In this document: in pieces, positions 42,576 through 55,049 of the stretch
Numbering within the stretch: the first letter of the stretch is position 1
How the letters are laid out: each line of letters begins with the position of its first letter
NCBI GenBank assembly: GCA_039654915.1
Contig: CM077594.1
Span: 15,437,001-15,501,000 of the forward strand
DNA length: 64,000 nucleotides
Reading direction: 5' to 3'
Source: Aquilaria yunnanensis
Lineage: Eukaryota > Streptophyta > Magnoliopsida > Malvales > Thymelaeaceae
The notes under the pieces: model-generated
Told to the model about the DNA's origin: nothing
The model's input: the letters and a program-made list of their open reading frames with translations, nothing else
Database searches by the model: none
Translations under genes and position numbers: made by a program

Positions 42576-43720
42576 TTAGCTCGAACCTGTATCCTTTATG
42601 ACTTTGCGGTGGCGCCTTGATCTCCCGCGCCTTGGCCCCCTCCGGGCTGGACCACTTACTACCCTTTCACCTGAAGTTTCAAGGCTAAATAATCTCGGTG
42701 GATCATTAGCCGAGTATAGAGGTGGTGGAGGAGCCATGCTTGCCAATTGTGCTAAAACCTCCTTATGGTATTTCTGCAAGTGGAGAGAATAAACATAAAG
42801 GCAACATGTCAGACACTAACGAAAATGTACCATAGTGACTCAATCAACTGAATCTCAAGTTCTCCGTAAGAACTAAAAGTAAGGGAAAGTTCACTATTAA
42901 CTACTTGAAAGACTTAAAAAAGCATTTAGTCATCCTGCAGCTTCATTGGGGTTGAAATGATCGCAACTGCTGACAGTTTGTGTTACAGTTGTGCCTATAC
43001 TAAAGCGAAACTTCCAACCCAATTACAAACCAATAAACTTAGCAGAACATCCAGGCATTTGATCAGCTCACGATAAGCCTATGCAATTGCACAAACATGT
43101 TGCAGCAAGTTTTGAAACTGAGGTTTGATAAGAAAAATGATCACCTGAACGACAAAGTTACGTCTTTCACAGTCCAGGAACATATTGATAGTCCAACCTG
43201 TCCTTGCATGGATTTTATCCCTCACTGTGGAAAAACTTAACTGGTCCCTTGAAGTAAAACGGTCAACTTCATTGAACCAAAGACAAGTAAAGAGGTTGCT
43301 AATAGGAACATGCTCTCTTACTATCACGCATCCTTCAGGAACATCTGCAGATCCAGAAACCAAATATCTTAAAGCATGATAAGGGGAAAATAAATTAAGG
43401 ATGACCATACAATTATAGTTGTAAAAAAAAAAAAAATGCTTTTAAACATACCACTAGTGATAGGAAGCTTAGCTTCTGAGTATGGGGACAGACCCTCCTT
43501 TTTATAAAACTCAACCTGAAAGTCAATGGAGGCATTATCGTATTTCCCAGCAGCTTTGTTGGCCTCAGCTTCCTCAAACACATCAAAACGCTTGTAGTGT
43601 CTAGAAATCGCAAAAGTTGCATTTTTCCTCCACAAAAACCTGAACTCAGAATTTACAAAAAAAAATTGCAACTGTTAAGATCACAATAAATATGTAAGTT
43701 TGTATGTATATGTGTGTGCA

Positions 43721-43764
<44 letters not shown>

Positions 43765-46398
43765 AAGGAATCCTGAGGCTGACAAAGAACATGCTGAACA
43801 TTTTCATTTTAATATTTTGGTACACATGAAAGGCTAAAGGTCGAGAGGTGAACTGAACCTTGGACCTCACGTAAGAAACTTCAAAACTCTGACCACTAGG
43901 CCAATGCTTGAGGTTAAACAGCAGAACTCTAAGGCTTACAAAGAAATGTGTTGATTTTCATAAGACACTCATTCAGTTGCAAACAGATTTCGTAAATAAG
44001 TTTTTCACTCCTATAAAACAGCAAACAGAATCATAGAACCCATTTCAAGCTCATATCTGCACATCATTAAACTTCAAAATTCATCTAGATGTATAGGCCT
44101 TCCTGGTTTTCAGTGAGAAGCACAAAACCCAAGTTACCTCTCTAGAATCTGATAAGGATCGGCTACAAGCTCAAGTTTGCCATCAATCCACAGAGAGAAA
44201 CGGACATTTGGAAATAATCTGTGTGGGAGAAGCTTTGGAATCTGCAACAATGTAGATCATAAGTCAAATCTCATCAATAGCTTAACGCCATACACACATA
44301 TTAGCAGACAGGCTCCCTCCAAACCCAGACTGAAATGTCAGTAAAAATATCAATTTCAAAAAATGTATCTTAGCAATTTTCAACTTTAAATCAAGATTGG
44401 AACTCTACCAAGAGGACACATGCTTCTAATAATTGATTCTATTTGGAATTCATTCTATACCTTTCCATTGCGCCTGCCATCTGTGTAAGGAAGATTATGC
44501 ACAACAACGACCCTCCAGATACCGACCTTCTTACTCTGCCCCAGTATTCCGTGATTTTTCAAATCGGCTTCTGTTTCTTCATCAACAAACATATAGAAGC
44601 ATACAGTTTGCTTGGAATATTCACTTATATTGCTTGGCTGTTGTATGTCATCAAAAGCTCCTGACACAGAAAATCTTTTTATCAACATTCCTGTCTGCCT
44701 GGAAATAGGAAAATGAACATAAAAAAAGCAACATGAATGGCTTAGTACCGAATATAGCTGATGCAACAACTACTCCACGACATTGTTCCATCTCTAGAAG
44801 ATCATCATCAGCAATGTCAAATCCTGTTCCACGGCCTGGCTTGCTTCCTTTAACAAATCTGAGATATGTATATGTTCAGTCAAAACATTTGTATGGATAT
44901 GGTCACATGAACAGAGTTGAACCAGGATAATGTCTCAGTTACTAAAACACAATTACAGAATTATAATTAATAAATGCCTTTTGAAAGAAAAGGGGAACCC
45001 TACCCACAGTGCAGATTCATGGACTCTCTTATATCATAAGAATCATCACGCTGCCTCAGAGTGGGATATCCACCGAAATCTGAACCTCCAAATTCAGTCT
45101 GTCTGTTCAATGTTTCCTCGTAGATGTATGTTAAGTTTTTTACCACTGGGGAAAATGAGGGGACCTTTGGCATCAAGGCAATAGCTTCTTCTACAGGCAA
45201 GTAACATACTGGACATGCTGTATCATGAATATGCAAGAATCTCAGCAACTGTCACTGAATCTAGCAGATTCCTACATAATAGAGGAAGTAACTAGAGAAT
45301 CAACAACTTCATTAGTAAATCAAATATAAGAAATCCTTACGGCGTGGACCAGTCCTCTTCTTGTCTGCAGGTGGTGGAGGTAAACTGAACACACTGCATG
45401 GATGCCCTGGAGGAAGAGTGTATCCAAGAAAATATGCAGGAGGGGGAGGAGGCATTATGGTTGCCTCTGCGTCTTCCCAGGGGGTTATAGAATATGTTTG
45501 GTTCTCTGTATTTACACCTTGTGCACTATTTATCACTGGAGATCCAGGGAAATTTGCGGTAGCACTATTATTGACCATTAATTTTTCAGAACGCTCAGTT
45601 TCTGATGTATCTTCACCTGAAAACAAGCAAAATAACATTTTAAGTTCAATCAAAACATATAATTTGCACAAAATGGCAGCTACAGAAATAGAAAACAACA
45701 AAATATAAGTCCACATCGAGATAAAGGAGGAATTAGTGGGAAATGTGGGAAGAAACATGGATGGTTTGGACCTTCCTTGGAAAATAATTTTGCAAAATCA
45801 AAGTACAATAGCAGGTTGTCGATTTCCTAGTAATATCAATAGCAGAAAAAACATGACAAAATGCAGAATAATAGAACTCTCAGACAATTACGAGTTCTAA
45901 TAGTTCAATAATCCAATGGACTAACATCTAAGGTACGGTTTTAATCGCGCAACAAAAATAAAGTAGCACCTAAAAAACCAGTAACTTCACAAAAAAAGCT
46001 CCGTCAGTTTTTCCATCAAGCTAGAAACCTAAGAATAAGGGGCAAAAAAAAGCAACAGAGGAAACCGAAAACAGCTAGAATTCAACCATGCAGCAGCACC
46101 AAGAACCTAAATAATTGAATGTTTTGCCTAGAAATCGAAGGGAAAATGAGAATGGACCTTTTCCAACGTATAGAACCCAGACGAAAACAGCTGCGGAGAT
46201 GAGGCAGAGCAGCAGCATTCCCACCTTCTTGCGGCCGACGAACTTGCAGATCCAGTAGACCAATGTATCCTTCTCCTTGAACATCTTGGAGCCCTTGTTT
46301 CTTCCCGCCGGCGCCTGAATCGGCAGCCCACCGTTCTGTACTTGCTTGTCCAAAGAACCGTAACTCCCAGACCGAATCCCCAATGAGCCACCACTCAT
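42576..46398 (-). CDS. MUCI70: MUCI70-like DUF616 glycosyltransferase-like protein
   Basis: Golgi protein of the TOD1/MUCI70 (DUF616) family; Arabidopsis MUCI70 is linked to pectin and mucilage synthesis and listed as a probable hexosyltransferase. In transcription order the exons are 46158-46398, 45341-45616, 45004-45217, 44749-44858, 44461-44660, 44138-44241, 43452-43639, 43145-43344 and 42576-42773. They total 1,731 nt, or 576 aa, near the 581 aa I recall for Arabidopsis. All phases agree and all introns are GT-AG. Features: basic cytosolic N-terminus (MSGGSLGIRSGSYGSLDK), one signal-anchor helix (about 58-77), a proline-rich stem (PPPPPAYFLGY), then the DUF616 domain with CPVCYLPVEEAIALMPKVPS, MNLHCGFVKGSKPG, WIDGKLELVADPYQILERFL and EGCVIVREHVPISNLFTCLW. 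The C-terminal tail is Arg/Lys-rich (RRGPRRGRSRRHRK). Confidence 0.94.
43721..43763. repeat. (TC)n(TA)n microsatellite in a MUCI70 intron
   Basis: About 12 TC units run directly into about 9 TA units. The tract lies next to the SINE in the same intron. Confidence 0.95.
43790..43931 (-). mobile_element. tRNA-derived SINE in a MUCI70 intron
   Basis: On the minus strand the piece carries ttggcctagtgg, a good Pol III A box, followed about 40 bp later by a B-box-like ggttcagttcacc. It is bracketed by similar sequences, aggctgacaaagaa (43776-43789) and aggcttacaaagaa (43932-43945), a 14-bp target duplication with one mismatch. The 3' tail on the left is T-rich on the plus strand. It is antisense to nothing: its orientation matches the host gene's minus-strand transcript. 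Confidence 0.75.
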
Positions 46399-46970
46399 TC
46401 TCCCTCAAATCAACCCGAAAAGAGTCGCAACACAACAGAAAACAGAACAAAGCTCTCTGGAATCGTACTTCCGACTTCAATGATCAAGACCCAATTCCTC
46501 AAAACCGCCCCAGATTCTTGGGGCACCTTCGGATTGAAGTAAACTTCCACTTTAACAATCCAAATTCATCACTCAAACAACTCCCAGAAGCAAGAACCCA
46601 ACAACTGTCAGCAAAGGAGCCCCAATCCGTTCCCCAAAAAAGCCACCCCAATCGATCCGAAAAAAAAAAAAAAAAAGAAATCCAAAAGTCCAGGTACAAG
46701 AATCAAGAAAACTGAACCTGGGTTTTTATGATTGGGCGAAAGGGTTTTTGGGGACGAATCAAGTTTCCTTTCCAGGGGAATACCAAGAAGGTTTAGATCG
46801 AATCTGGTCTGGGATCCATATTTCCGAGCTCAATTGTTACTACTCCGAAAAAAAAAAACAAAAAAGACAGACACCCACGGAGCCAAAAAAAAAAAAATTC
46901 CCACTAAACCCGTTTCCGTTTCCTGACTGTTGAAATTGTGGATATTGCAAAATGGGGAAAACAAATCGGA

Positions 46971-46978
46971 ATATATAT
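46971..46978 (-). promoter_or_regulatory. Probable TATA box of the MUCI70-like gene
   Basis: The minus strand reads gtatatatat here, about 575 bp upstream of the start codon. Purine- and pyrimidine-rich leader-like sequence lies between, possibly with a leader intron ending near 46710 (minus-strand aaaaacccag). Experimental support is needed for the start site. Confidence 0.35.
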
Positions 46979-46979
46979 A

Positions 46980-49582
46980 CGGTCCGAAATACGGACTAAT
47001 CTGAACAATAATTAAAAGTTAAAACTCTGAAAAAGATGAGAGGAATCCGATGGCGACCGCCGACGCACAGAAACAATGAAGCATAAAAGCTTGAGCATGA
47101 CAAATGTCAAAATGGAATTAATAACCAAGATCAGTCACGGGTAATCATCGGGCCATTTACGGATTAATTGAGTTTAAACCAAGATTTGAAGGTTGATTAG
47201 AGGCTAAGCCAAGATGGATTAAAAAGGGGTCTTTTTCGTGTCTTTTATTTTCTTCATCGAAATCGTTGGGCATGTGATGTTTTAAGTCCTAACTGTTATT
47301 TTCACCTGCCTTTTCCCCAAAGCCATCAACAAATTAATTCAGGAATCTGACTTAGAGTTGGTATTTTGGTACATTAAAGCCCCCATCAACCCCTCAAAAA
47401 GAAAAAAATAAATAAATAAATTAAAGCCCGTCAATTTCGCATAAACACAAAGTATATACGAATTTGTATAGGTGAAATCTTAGAGTAGTTTTAGGATTTT
47501 TTTTCTATATTTTTTACTGCAATTAATTATTAGCGGATTCAAGATTTTCTTCAAAGGTCCGTATACACAAAAATAATAAATATAGAACCCTGTTCTTTTT
47601 ATATTAAAATATTACTTATTTAATGCATTATTTTTATTTTTGCTAATTTTTCATCTATATGTGATTATATATAAAGAAAATGAGTTTTGTGGGAGTTTCC
47701 CCTTGAGGCCTTGAACCAAGGTTTGATGTGGTTAGATTAGTTTGTGCCGAATTTGGTTACCCTTCGGTATTGCACCAAACAAACAAACAAACAAAAAGTA
47801 ATGTAATATATTTGTCTAATGAAGGAAAATTTTATTGAACACAATCAAACAGGAACATAGAAAGCATTTAAATCTGTGAGGAAACCAAAAGAAGATGAGG
47901 AATAAAATGTCCAATCCACATGACTCATCTCCTTTTTGAACCAAGTGACAATGTAGATTTCACATTCGTTGCCTAACAAAGAACATGACAAGACATGTAT
48001 TCTAAGAAATTACATAGAAGCTGGTTAATTTCCATAATTGCAAGACCAATTTATCAGTCTTTTATCACCCATTGGATAGTACTTACAAGAGATCGAGACA
48101 AACTAATTATATTTCAAGCTCACATTCCCTGGGCTCAGGGTCTAGCCATATACCACACCCCCCCCCCTTCTTCCTCCTCCCTCTACATAGCTACAGCTAC
48201 CACCATCAGAACATTTATAGCAATCGTTTATAGCAGTCATACACCGTCCTTACACAGCTATCCTCTGCTCCTTGTAGTCTAAGAATAACCTCATTGCTTG
48301 CTGTAGTTTATGAAGGATCCTAATGTAACTTGTAAATTCACATATAAGCTACAACAAGAAGTAAAACCTCATCTACAAAAAAAGAAAAAAAAAACAATCT
48401 AATGAAACAACTATGTTTCAACACCTACATGTCTACTTTTTTTTTTTTAACAAAAGATACTTCATTCCAATTAAAAGTGAGCCAAACGACATTTTACAAC
48501 CCAATAATGGTATAAAACTTTATGAAGTAACAAGAATATAAAACTGGCCATAAAAAAACTATTTGTTACAGCGACACTAAATGAAGGAAAGAGAATCAGG
48601 TCAAATTGAACCTTTCAGATAAGTTAGAATAAATCTAAGGTACAGAATTGACAAATAATTGGAACAAAACCCTGGGTAGAATAACAATAACTAAGCAACA
48701 CTGAAATCAACCAGATATCAAATGTCTGAATAAGATTATCTATGAAAATAAAAAGACAACCAATAAAACCTAAAAAAAATAAAAACTAATGTTATTCTAT
48801 ATAATCGCATATATATCTATTATCAAATATTATGACACTCCAGTAGGGTTGAGATTCTAATGAATTCAAGAAAAAACTTAAATTCATCACTACACACATT
48901 CAATTGAAAATCTATCTTATGAGAGCCTTGAATCACTTTGAAATACCAGGATTTGAAGGAGATTGTGACTATCATAAAATCCAATAGATAACGTCAAATA
49001 AGGTCAATCAAATAATGAAAGAAATGAAAGGAAACCAGGAAATCCAGACCAAAGTCTAAATATGGTCAGAAACGACAGATGAAAGTAAGAGAGGCAGCAG
49101 AGAATTAGGTTTGGAGAGATAGGGTTGAGTTTGCATGCTGATTAAAAATTACATTTCCTTTTTTTTGTCGAACGACTTCAAAAGAAATTTATATGTTGGT
49201 TGATATTTACATATTTTTAACATATATGCATATTTTAAGCTTCTTATATAGAAAATGGTTTTGAAATAGACAAATATTCTTGATTAGATTTAAATATTCT
49301 ACAAGTAAACTACTATTAGTGTATACTTACTACAGTAATAGAATAAACTGTTCTATTGCATGACCAGGGAAAACACTTCTAAAATTTGGGTACAATAATG
49401 GCACCTCTTAACTCCAGTAGAAGGAATAAGACACAAGCCCTTGGTGCAGGTGGGTGACCAACCATTAAGGATGATAAAACTCATTTTTACCTCTCAAACT
49501 ATATTGACTCAGACCTTTCGCCTTCATATTTTAATTATGTCTACCACATCCCTCAAACTTTGCAAATACATACCATTTTTGT
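46980..49582. other. Intergenic, no gene recognised
   Basis: AT-rich sequence without coding signal. The 95-aa frame near 47995-48282 is low-complexity (serine and histidine runs). A C10 run lies at about 48159-48168. Confidence 0.5.
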
Positions 49583-50452
49583 GGATTAAGTATCAAATTT
49601 ACAACTTTAAGCTAGTAAAATGACCAATTTTAACATCAAATTTTTAGTTGTACCAAATTTGCTACTGAACTTTACCACTAGGACCGAATTTATCACTGAT
49701 GTTATAAAAATTTATAAATTTGTCACTTATCTGTTATGTGACTATCAAATAAAGGGAAAAATAATAAGTTTGGTCTTTGGTTCTTCATGTTTCTTCTACT
49801 AGTACCCTAACTTTGCCCATCTAGTAATCATGTCATCTTTTTTACCATTTAGTCACCCTAACACAGGAAGTCAAATTTTGACCTGATAAAATTTGGTCTT
49901 AGTTGATTAGGAGACAAATTAGGTTTCTAGCTTTGTTTGTTAACAATGTTCAATAAGATAAAACAGGGAGGGTAAGAAGTCCTCCAAATCAAATTCCATA
50001 AATCTAATTAGCCATCCTAAGTTTGCCCTGGAAACCAATGTGGTCGTCAACCACACCTCATGGAGAGGCTCGACTCTTGTCAGTGCTAGTAAAAGCAAGA
50101 TGACCTTTCTTCTTCAATTTTTTGATGAGATAGGAGATAACGACGTTGAGGATGGAGAGGATCAAGTGGCTAGTGGTCCATCAATCACGCCACATGCCAC
50201 CATATTTTGAAAAAGATGAAAGAACAGATGAACAACGTTAGGGTACTAGTAGAAGAAACATGAAAAATAATTCCCTTTCATGTGGTGGTCACTTAACGGA
50301 AAAGTGGCAATTTTGTAAATTTTTGTAATGTCGATGGTAGATTTGGTTTCAAAGGTAAAATTTTGTACATGTTTAATTTGGTACATGTTAAAAGTTTGAT
50401 AGTAAAATTGATCCTTTGTCTAATTTAGAGTAGTAAAATTGATACCTAATCC
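49583..50452. mobile_element. Fold-back (long-TIR) element, about 870 bp
   Basis: The left arm starting ggattaagtatcaaatttac and the inverted right arm starting ggattaggtatcaattttac align for about 240 bp. Both contain tgtttcttctactagtaccc. Only about 350 bp of core remain, with no ORF. The flanks ccatttttgt and ctattttcat match at 7 of 10 positions, compatible with a decayed 9-10-bp Mutator target duplication. Confidence 0.75.
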
Positions 50453-52433
50453 CTATTTTCATCTTTGATTGGCTATATGATTTCCACTACATAAGTGGTA
50501 ATAAATTCTCAAGCCACAAACATTTCAATAATTTCCCTGAACTTCAACATTTCTATCCCGACCAAAATAGGTATCTTGTATAGAAAAACCCAAACAATTA
50601 TTTAGGCTGCAAAAGGGTTGGTGCTAAATATACAAGTTCACAAAGTTTGAGGGGATAAAAGGATATACAGGGCACTAATAAATCATATTGATGAATGGAT
50701 ACCAAACCACGACAAAAGGAACCATAGGAAAGAAGGGTACTTCATTGTGAAATAGGTTATTTTGTTGTATTAGAATGATTGACGTAATTTTTTCATTTAA
50801 AAAAACTGAAATGATATTAATATTGGTTTCGTTTGGAAACAGCGTCATCATTTCATGTAAATAGTTGAAAAGTTTATCTAACGGTAGTTATTTTTATCAC
50901 TAAAAATCTGAAAAAGCTATCATAACATTTCAACCCCCAACATTAATGTAAGACGTTATTCTCAAATGACATTGTTGTATTAATCTTATCTCTCACTCAA
51001 AATTAATGCAATATATTTTTCCAAGAAAAAAAGAAAGTATGATTATCTTTGGAATAAACTTCGTGCTTACCATTTCAATACAACAAAGCTGTCCGTCTAA
51101 AGTTAGTATTAATCTTGAAGAAAGTTAACTTGACAAAATAGTATTAATCTTGAAGAAAGTTAACTTGACAAAAAATATGACACACCGCAAGTCAAATACC
51201 TACTAACATAGTTCCGGTAAGCTGCACAATTAAAGAGACTATATATGTATGAACAGCAAGGAAAATGTACTCTTTCTTCTCAACTCTTTTTCATGGGGTT
51301 TGAAAATGAGAAACATGTAGCTCATAAGTCATACATTATTAATTAAGCATCTCTACCAAACTAGCTTTATCTATTGCAACTTTTATGGGCTTCTTTTTCA
51401 TCTTTGTACGTTGAATTAACTTGGTTTTGCCATTAACAGAAAAAGGGACACAAAGAGGACAACCAACTCATTGGCATAAAGGAAACTTGTGGCTTATTTT
51501 TTGGGACAGATCCATTGGTGAAAGTCTTTATTTTATTTATTTATTTTAAAAATAATCATATGCATGCAAGTAAATACGAAATATATATGGTGAAAACAAT
51601 GTCAGAATTTTTTTTTTTAATCTATAGCGAGTTGTAGGATCAGGGATTTTGGCTCATGAAAGAATGGGCAAGCTGTGGGAAATGAGGAGAGTGGACATAC
51701 CACGTAGATCTGATAATCACGGATTTGGAGTTTAGGGGCTTCTGCCAATGAAAGATTGAAAGGGTAAGAGATTTGACATATGATGCCATTAAGAGAGAAA
51801 AGCAAATAAGTTCTAAAACGATGTCATTCTACTTTGAAGAGCCAGGAAAAATGACACACGAGGTCCCTATATTCTTTAACACATTCTCACTGCCCCATCT
51901 TTATATTCTTCTAACATATTTGAGGATAAAATTTTGTACTCGGTCCTTAACTTATAATAAAATGACCAAACTAATACTTCATATTTACACATTTTCACAA
52001 TTTTCAGGGGCAGGGGTGCACATATGTCCGCCACTACTACAAGTCTACAACATCAAAAGTGCTAATTATTAAACAAGGGAGAGATAATTCTAAACAAAAA
52101 AAAAAATGGTTGCCTTTTCTTGTGATTTCCTCCGCCCAACTTGAAATAAAAATGGTCGCTTTTTCTTTTTCCTTTACCAAGAGTATCCTCCGTGTAATTA
52201 ATATCCATATATATGTACATACATATATGGAAAAAAGGTCATAAAGGGAGTAAATGTTTTGAAGGACAACAGAAGATTAATGATCCTGGAATATTAGAAT
52301 ACGATAAAAGGATAAGGAAAATGCCTTCAACGAAAATCTATGCGGAGGCTATATATATGTTAAGGCGGTTGTCAAAGATCAAATTCAATATATGTGGTGA
52401 AACATATTATACGTTCCATGTGTATTTGATTAA
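50453..52433. other. Intergenic, with a short tandem repeat
   Basis: No gene is recognised. A 35-bp unit (agtattaatcttgaagaaag, then ttaacttgacaaaa) is repeated head to tail at about 51104-51174 with no visible divergence. The minus-strand text near 51625-51725 (LSLAEAPKLQIRDYQIYVV) looks slightly exon-like, but stands alone. Confidence 0.5.
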
Positions 52434-52435
52434 TA

Positions 52436-52664
52436 CTACCTCTATCCCATAAGTTATTTCCATCATTTTAATTTTTTTATTTAAATTTAATTTAAATTTA
52501 TTTATATTAATATTTGTTAAAAATTTTATTAAAAAATATTTAATAATTATAAGTTGTGTAGTTTTTAATAATGAATTAAAAAATAGAAAATATTAATATA
52601 AATAAATTTATGTTAAATTTAAGTTAAAAAACTGAAATAGTGCAAAAAATTTAAGATAGAGGAG
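52436..52664. mobile_element. Stowaway-type MITE
   Basis: The left end ctacctctatcccataagtt and inverted right end ctcctctatcttaaattttt are degenerate Stowaway termini. TA duplications lie at 52434-52435 and 52665-52666. The interior is a very AT-rich near-palindrome. Confidence 0.75.
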
Positions 52665-52948
52665 TATGTTTAATAAGCAAAAGAACAAAAAAAATTACTT
52701 TTTGGGTGGGAAATTGAAATTTTAACAATATGTGGTAAAAGCATGTATATGTTTTTAGCTCAATTTGATATTGTGGTGCCTTTTAAAAAAATAATGGTAA
52801 AACATAGTGATTAGACCCAGTGGTTAACATATAGAAACGTTGTTTGGAAAATTTCAAAATGAAAAGTCTAGATGATTACATTTCATTGGCCAAATTTCTA
52901 AAAGATACATAAAATAACAGTAGTGGTCATAGTCGTAACAGCAGCAGC

Positions 52949-52991
<43 letters not shown>
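52949..52991. repeat. (AAT)n microsatellite
   Basis: About 14 uninterrupted taa units, preceded by cagcagcag. The surrounding 52670-54000 is AT-rich noncoding sequence with no gene. Confidence 0.95.
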
Positions 52992-52994
<3 letters not shown>

Positions 52995-54010
52995 TTTATT
53001 TTATTAGCACTAAGTTATAATCATAAAGCTTTCCTATTTAAGGAATCTATTATTGTGCTTAAATAATTAAAAAATATTATGAAAATAAATTCATAATAGT
53101 TTAATATTTCCTAAACGATTTACTACTAGAAAAAAAAGTAATTAGTATAAATAAAATTTTAATATCAATATCTAACATCAATTTTATTTTTTAATTAATG
53201 GCTCCTACTACCAGTCTGTTAAATGAAAAAAAAACATAACTAGAATGCCAAATAGAATTTTAAAAAACAATGTCTGCTTAAATTAGTCAAATAACATTAT
53301 CACAATTGTAAACACACAAACAAAGTTTTAAAATTTGTAACCAAAATGTCAAACTAGAGATATGTCTACAAGGGTATGCATCTGACCACCAATTGGAATA
53401 AGATTGGATTTGTGGCTTTGATTAGTATTTATGTATGTACAATTGTAACAAAGATTATTACATGAGTTTATATTTAGATGTAGTTTTTTCTTTTATGTTG
53501 TCTATGTGTTATGTGTATCAATATTTCACCAAGAGATTAGACTTTAAATCTCCAAATAAAAGATTAAAATTTAAATTTATTAATGTTCATATGGAAATTA
53601 AATTAACTTTTTTTTAAGAAAAAATTATTTAGAATTAAATTAACTTTATTTACGTTGTTCAATTCTCCTTTACAGAATAAGTTTTTTTGATATTTTCCAA
53701 AAAATAAATTATTTCACAACACGATATAGAATAATAGAACTAGTTATTATTTGAAACAAAAATATAAAGAAAATGAAGCTAAGATTACTACAATTTCAAT
53801 TTCACGAACTTATCCTCCAAATGTATAGCAGCCCCTCAAATTAGCCCTATAAAGAAAGTGGTCATGGATTGGAGATGCCCCCAAAGGAATGAGGCAGAGA
53901 CCATTCTTCTGAGATCAAGTCGATACTCTCTTATTTGTCAGAAAAGAAAGAAGGTCAATTGGCACAAGACAATTTGGAGTAGATTTTCATTGTCAAAGCA
54001 TAATATAATA

Positions 54011-54243
54011 CTCCATCTGTTCTATATTCTTTGAAACACTCACTTTTTAGCAATTAATTTTTAATTTTTAATTTTTAATTTTTAGTATATAAATAAAAAA
54101 ATTATATAAATGATAAATAAAAACCTATAGTTTCCAAATATATTTTTTAAAATTTGTTTCTAACAACCAATAATATAAATAAATTCAAGTCAAACTATGA
54201 CAAAAAGTCAACTGTTTTAAACAACATGGGACGAAAGTAGTAG
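54011..54243. mobile_element. Stowaway-type MITE
   Basis: The left end ctccatctgttctatattct and inverted right end ctactttcgtcccatgttgt give imperfect terminal repeats. TA duplications are at 54009-54010 and 54244-54245. It contains a short ttttaa/tttttaa repeat near 54058-54083. It abuts the LINE fragment to its right. Confidence 0.72.
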
Positions 54244-54249
54244 TATGGA

Positions 54250-54769
54250 TGATGCAATTAAGAGGACTATCTACCCAAGACAGGTTATATCAATAGGGTA
54301 TCCAAGAAGTAAACAAATATTATTTGTGTTGGAAAGAAGCTAAGACTCGTTATTACCTTATTCTTCAAATGTGAGTTTTCATACCAAGTGTGGGGAATGA
54401 GGGGGGGGGGGAGGGAGGTGCTTTTATGGCTAAGTGTTTGCTAGAGACCCCTTGAATGGCATGATGAGATGCTTTGGTTCAAAAATAAAATGAAAAGGGA
54501 AATCTATGATTTGCGAGATTAGTCTTGCAGCATTAGTAGCCTCTATATACCATCCTTGGAGAGAACAAAACAATAGACTATTTGAAGAATGTGAGGAGAT
54601 AGTAGATCAATTAGTTTCGTGAGTTAAATTTGATATTTTTGTCTGAGCTTGTCATTTCAAGTGTGATAGATCGTCGTGATTAAGGTCCATCATGTGGACT
54701 TAATCAATGTATTACACTATCCATGTACAGTTTTGATTAATGAATATTTTGTTATAACAAAAAAAAAAT
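54250..54769 (+). mobile_element. 5'-truncated LINE, 3' end with A tail
   Basis: The translated plus strand shows the zinc-binding region after reverse transcriptase (LSTQDRLYQ, then YYLCWKEAKTRYYL) with in-frame stops, followed by a 3' untranslated region and an A9 tail at about 54761-54769. Only the last 0.5 kb of the LINE is present, the usual result of incomplete reverse transcription. A G11 run lies at 54401-54411. I could not identify target duplications. Confidence 0.75.
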
Positions 54770-55049
54770 GGTTGTGGAAGATTTAATTTCATCGGTCATT
54801 TGAGATTTAAGTATGTGTGTACGTCTGTACATATAGAATGCATATATGCTTGTATGTGTGTAGTTTTTTTAGCTAAAATAATTTTAATAATTAATAATAA
54901 GTTATATGATATTTACAATCAAATGATATAAATTATTATTTTTTGTGGGGAATGTAAATTTTATAAAATAATGAATGAATGTAAATTCATCCAGCATACT
55001 AGGGTAGTTGAACAATGAAGCAAAAACAAAACTTTAATGGTGTAAAGCA

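Noticed and set aside
46075..46480. Three overlapping minus-strand ORFs of 88-132 aa
   Set aside because: Only the frame beginning MSGGSLG joins the MUCI70 exons. The others are shadows of the same GC-rich first exon.
51617..51805. Exon-like minus-strand stretch LSLAEAPKLQIRDYQIYVV
   Set aside because: It stands alone in AT-rich DNA without partner exons; the splice-like edges could be chance.
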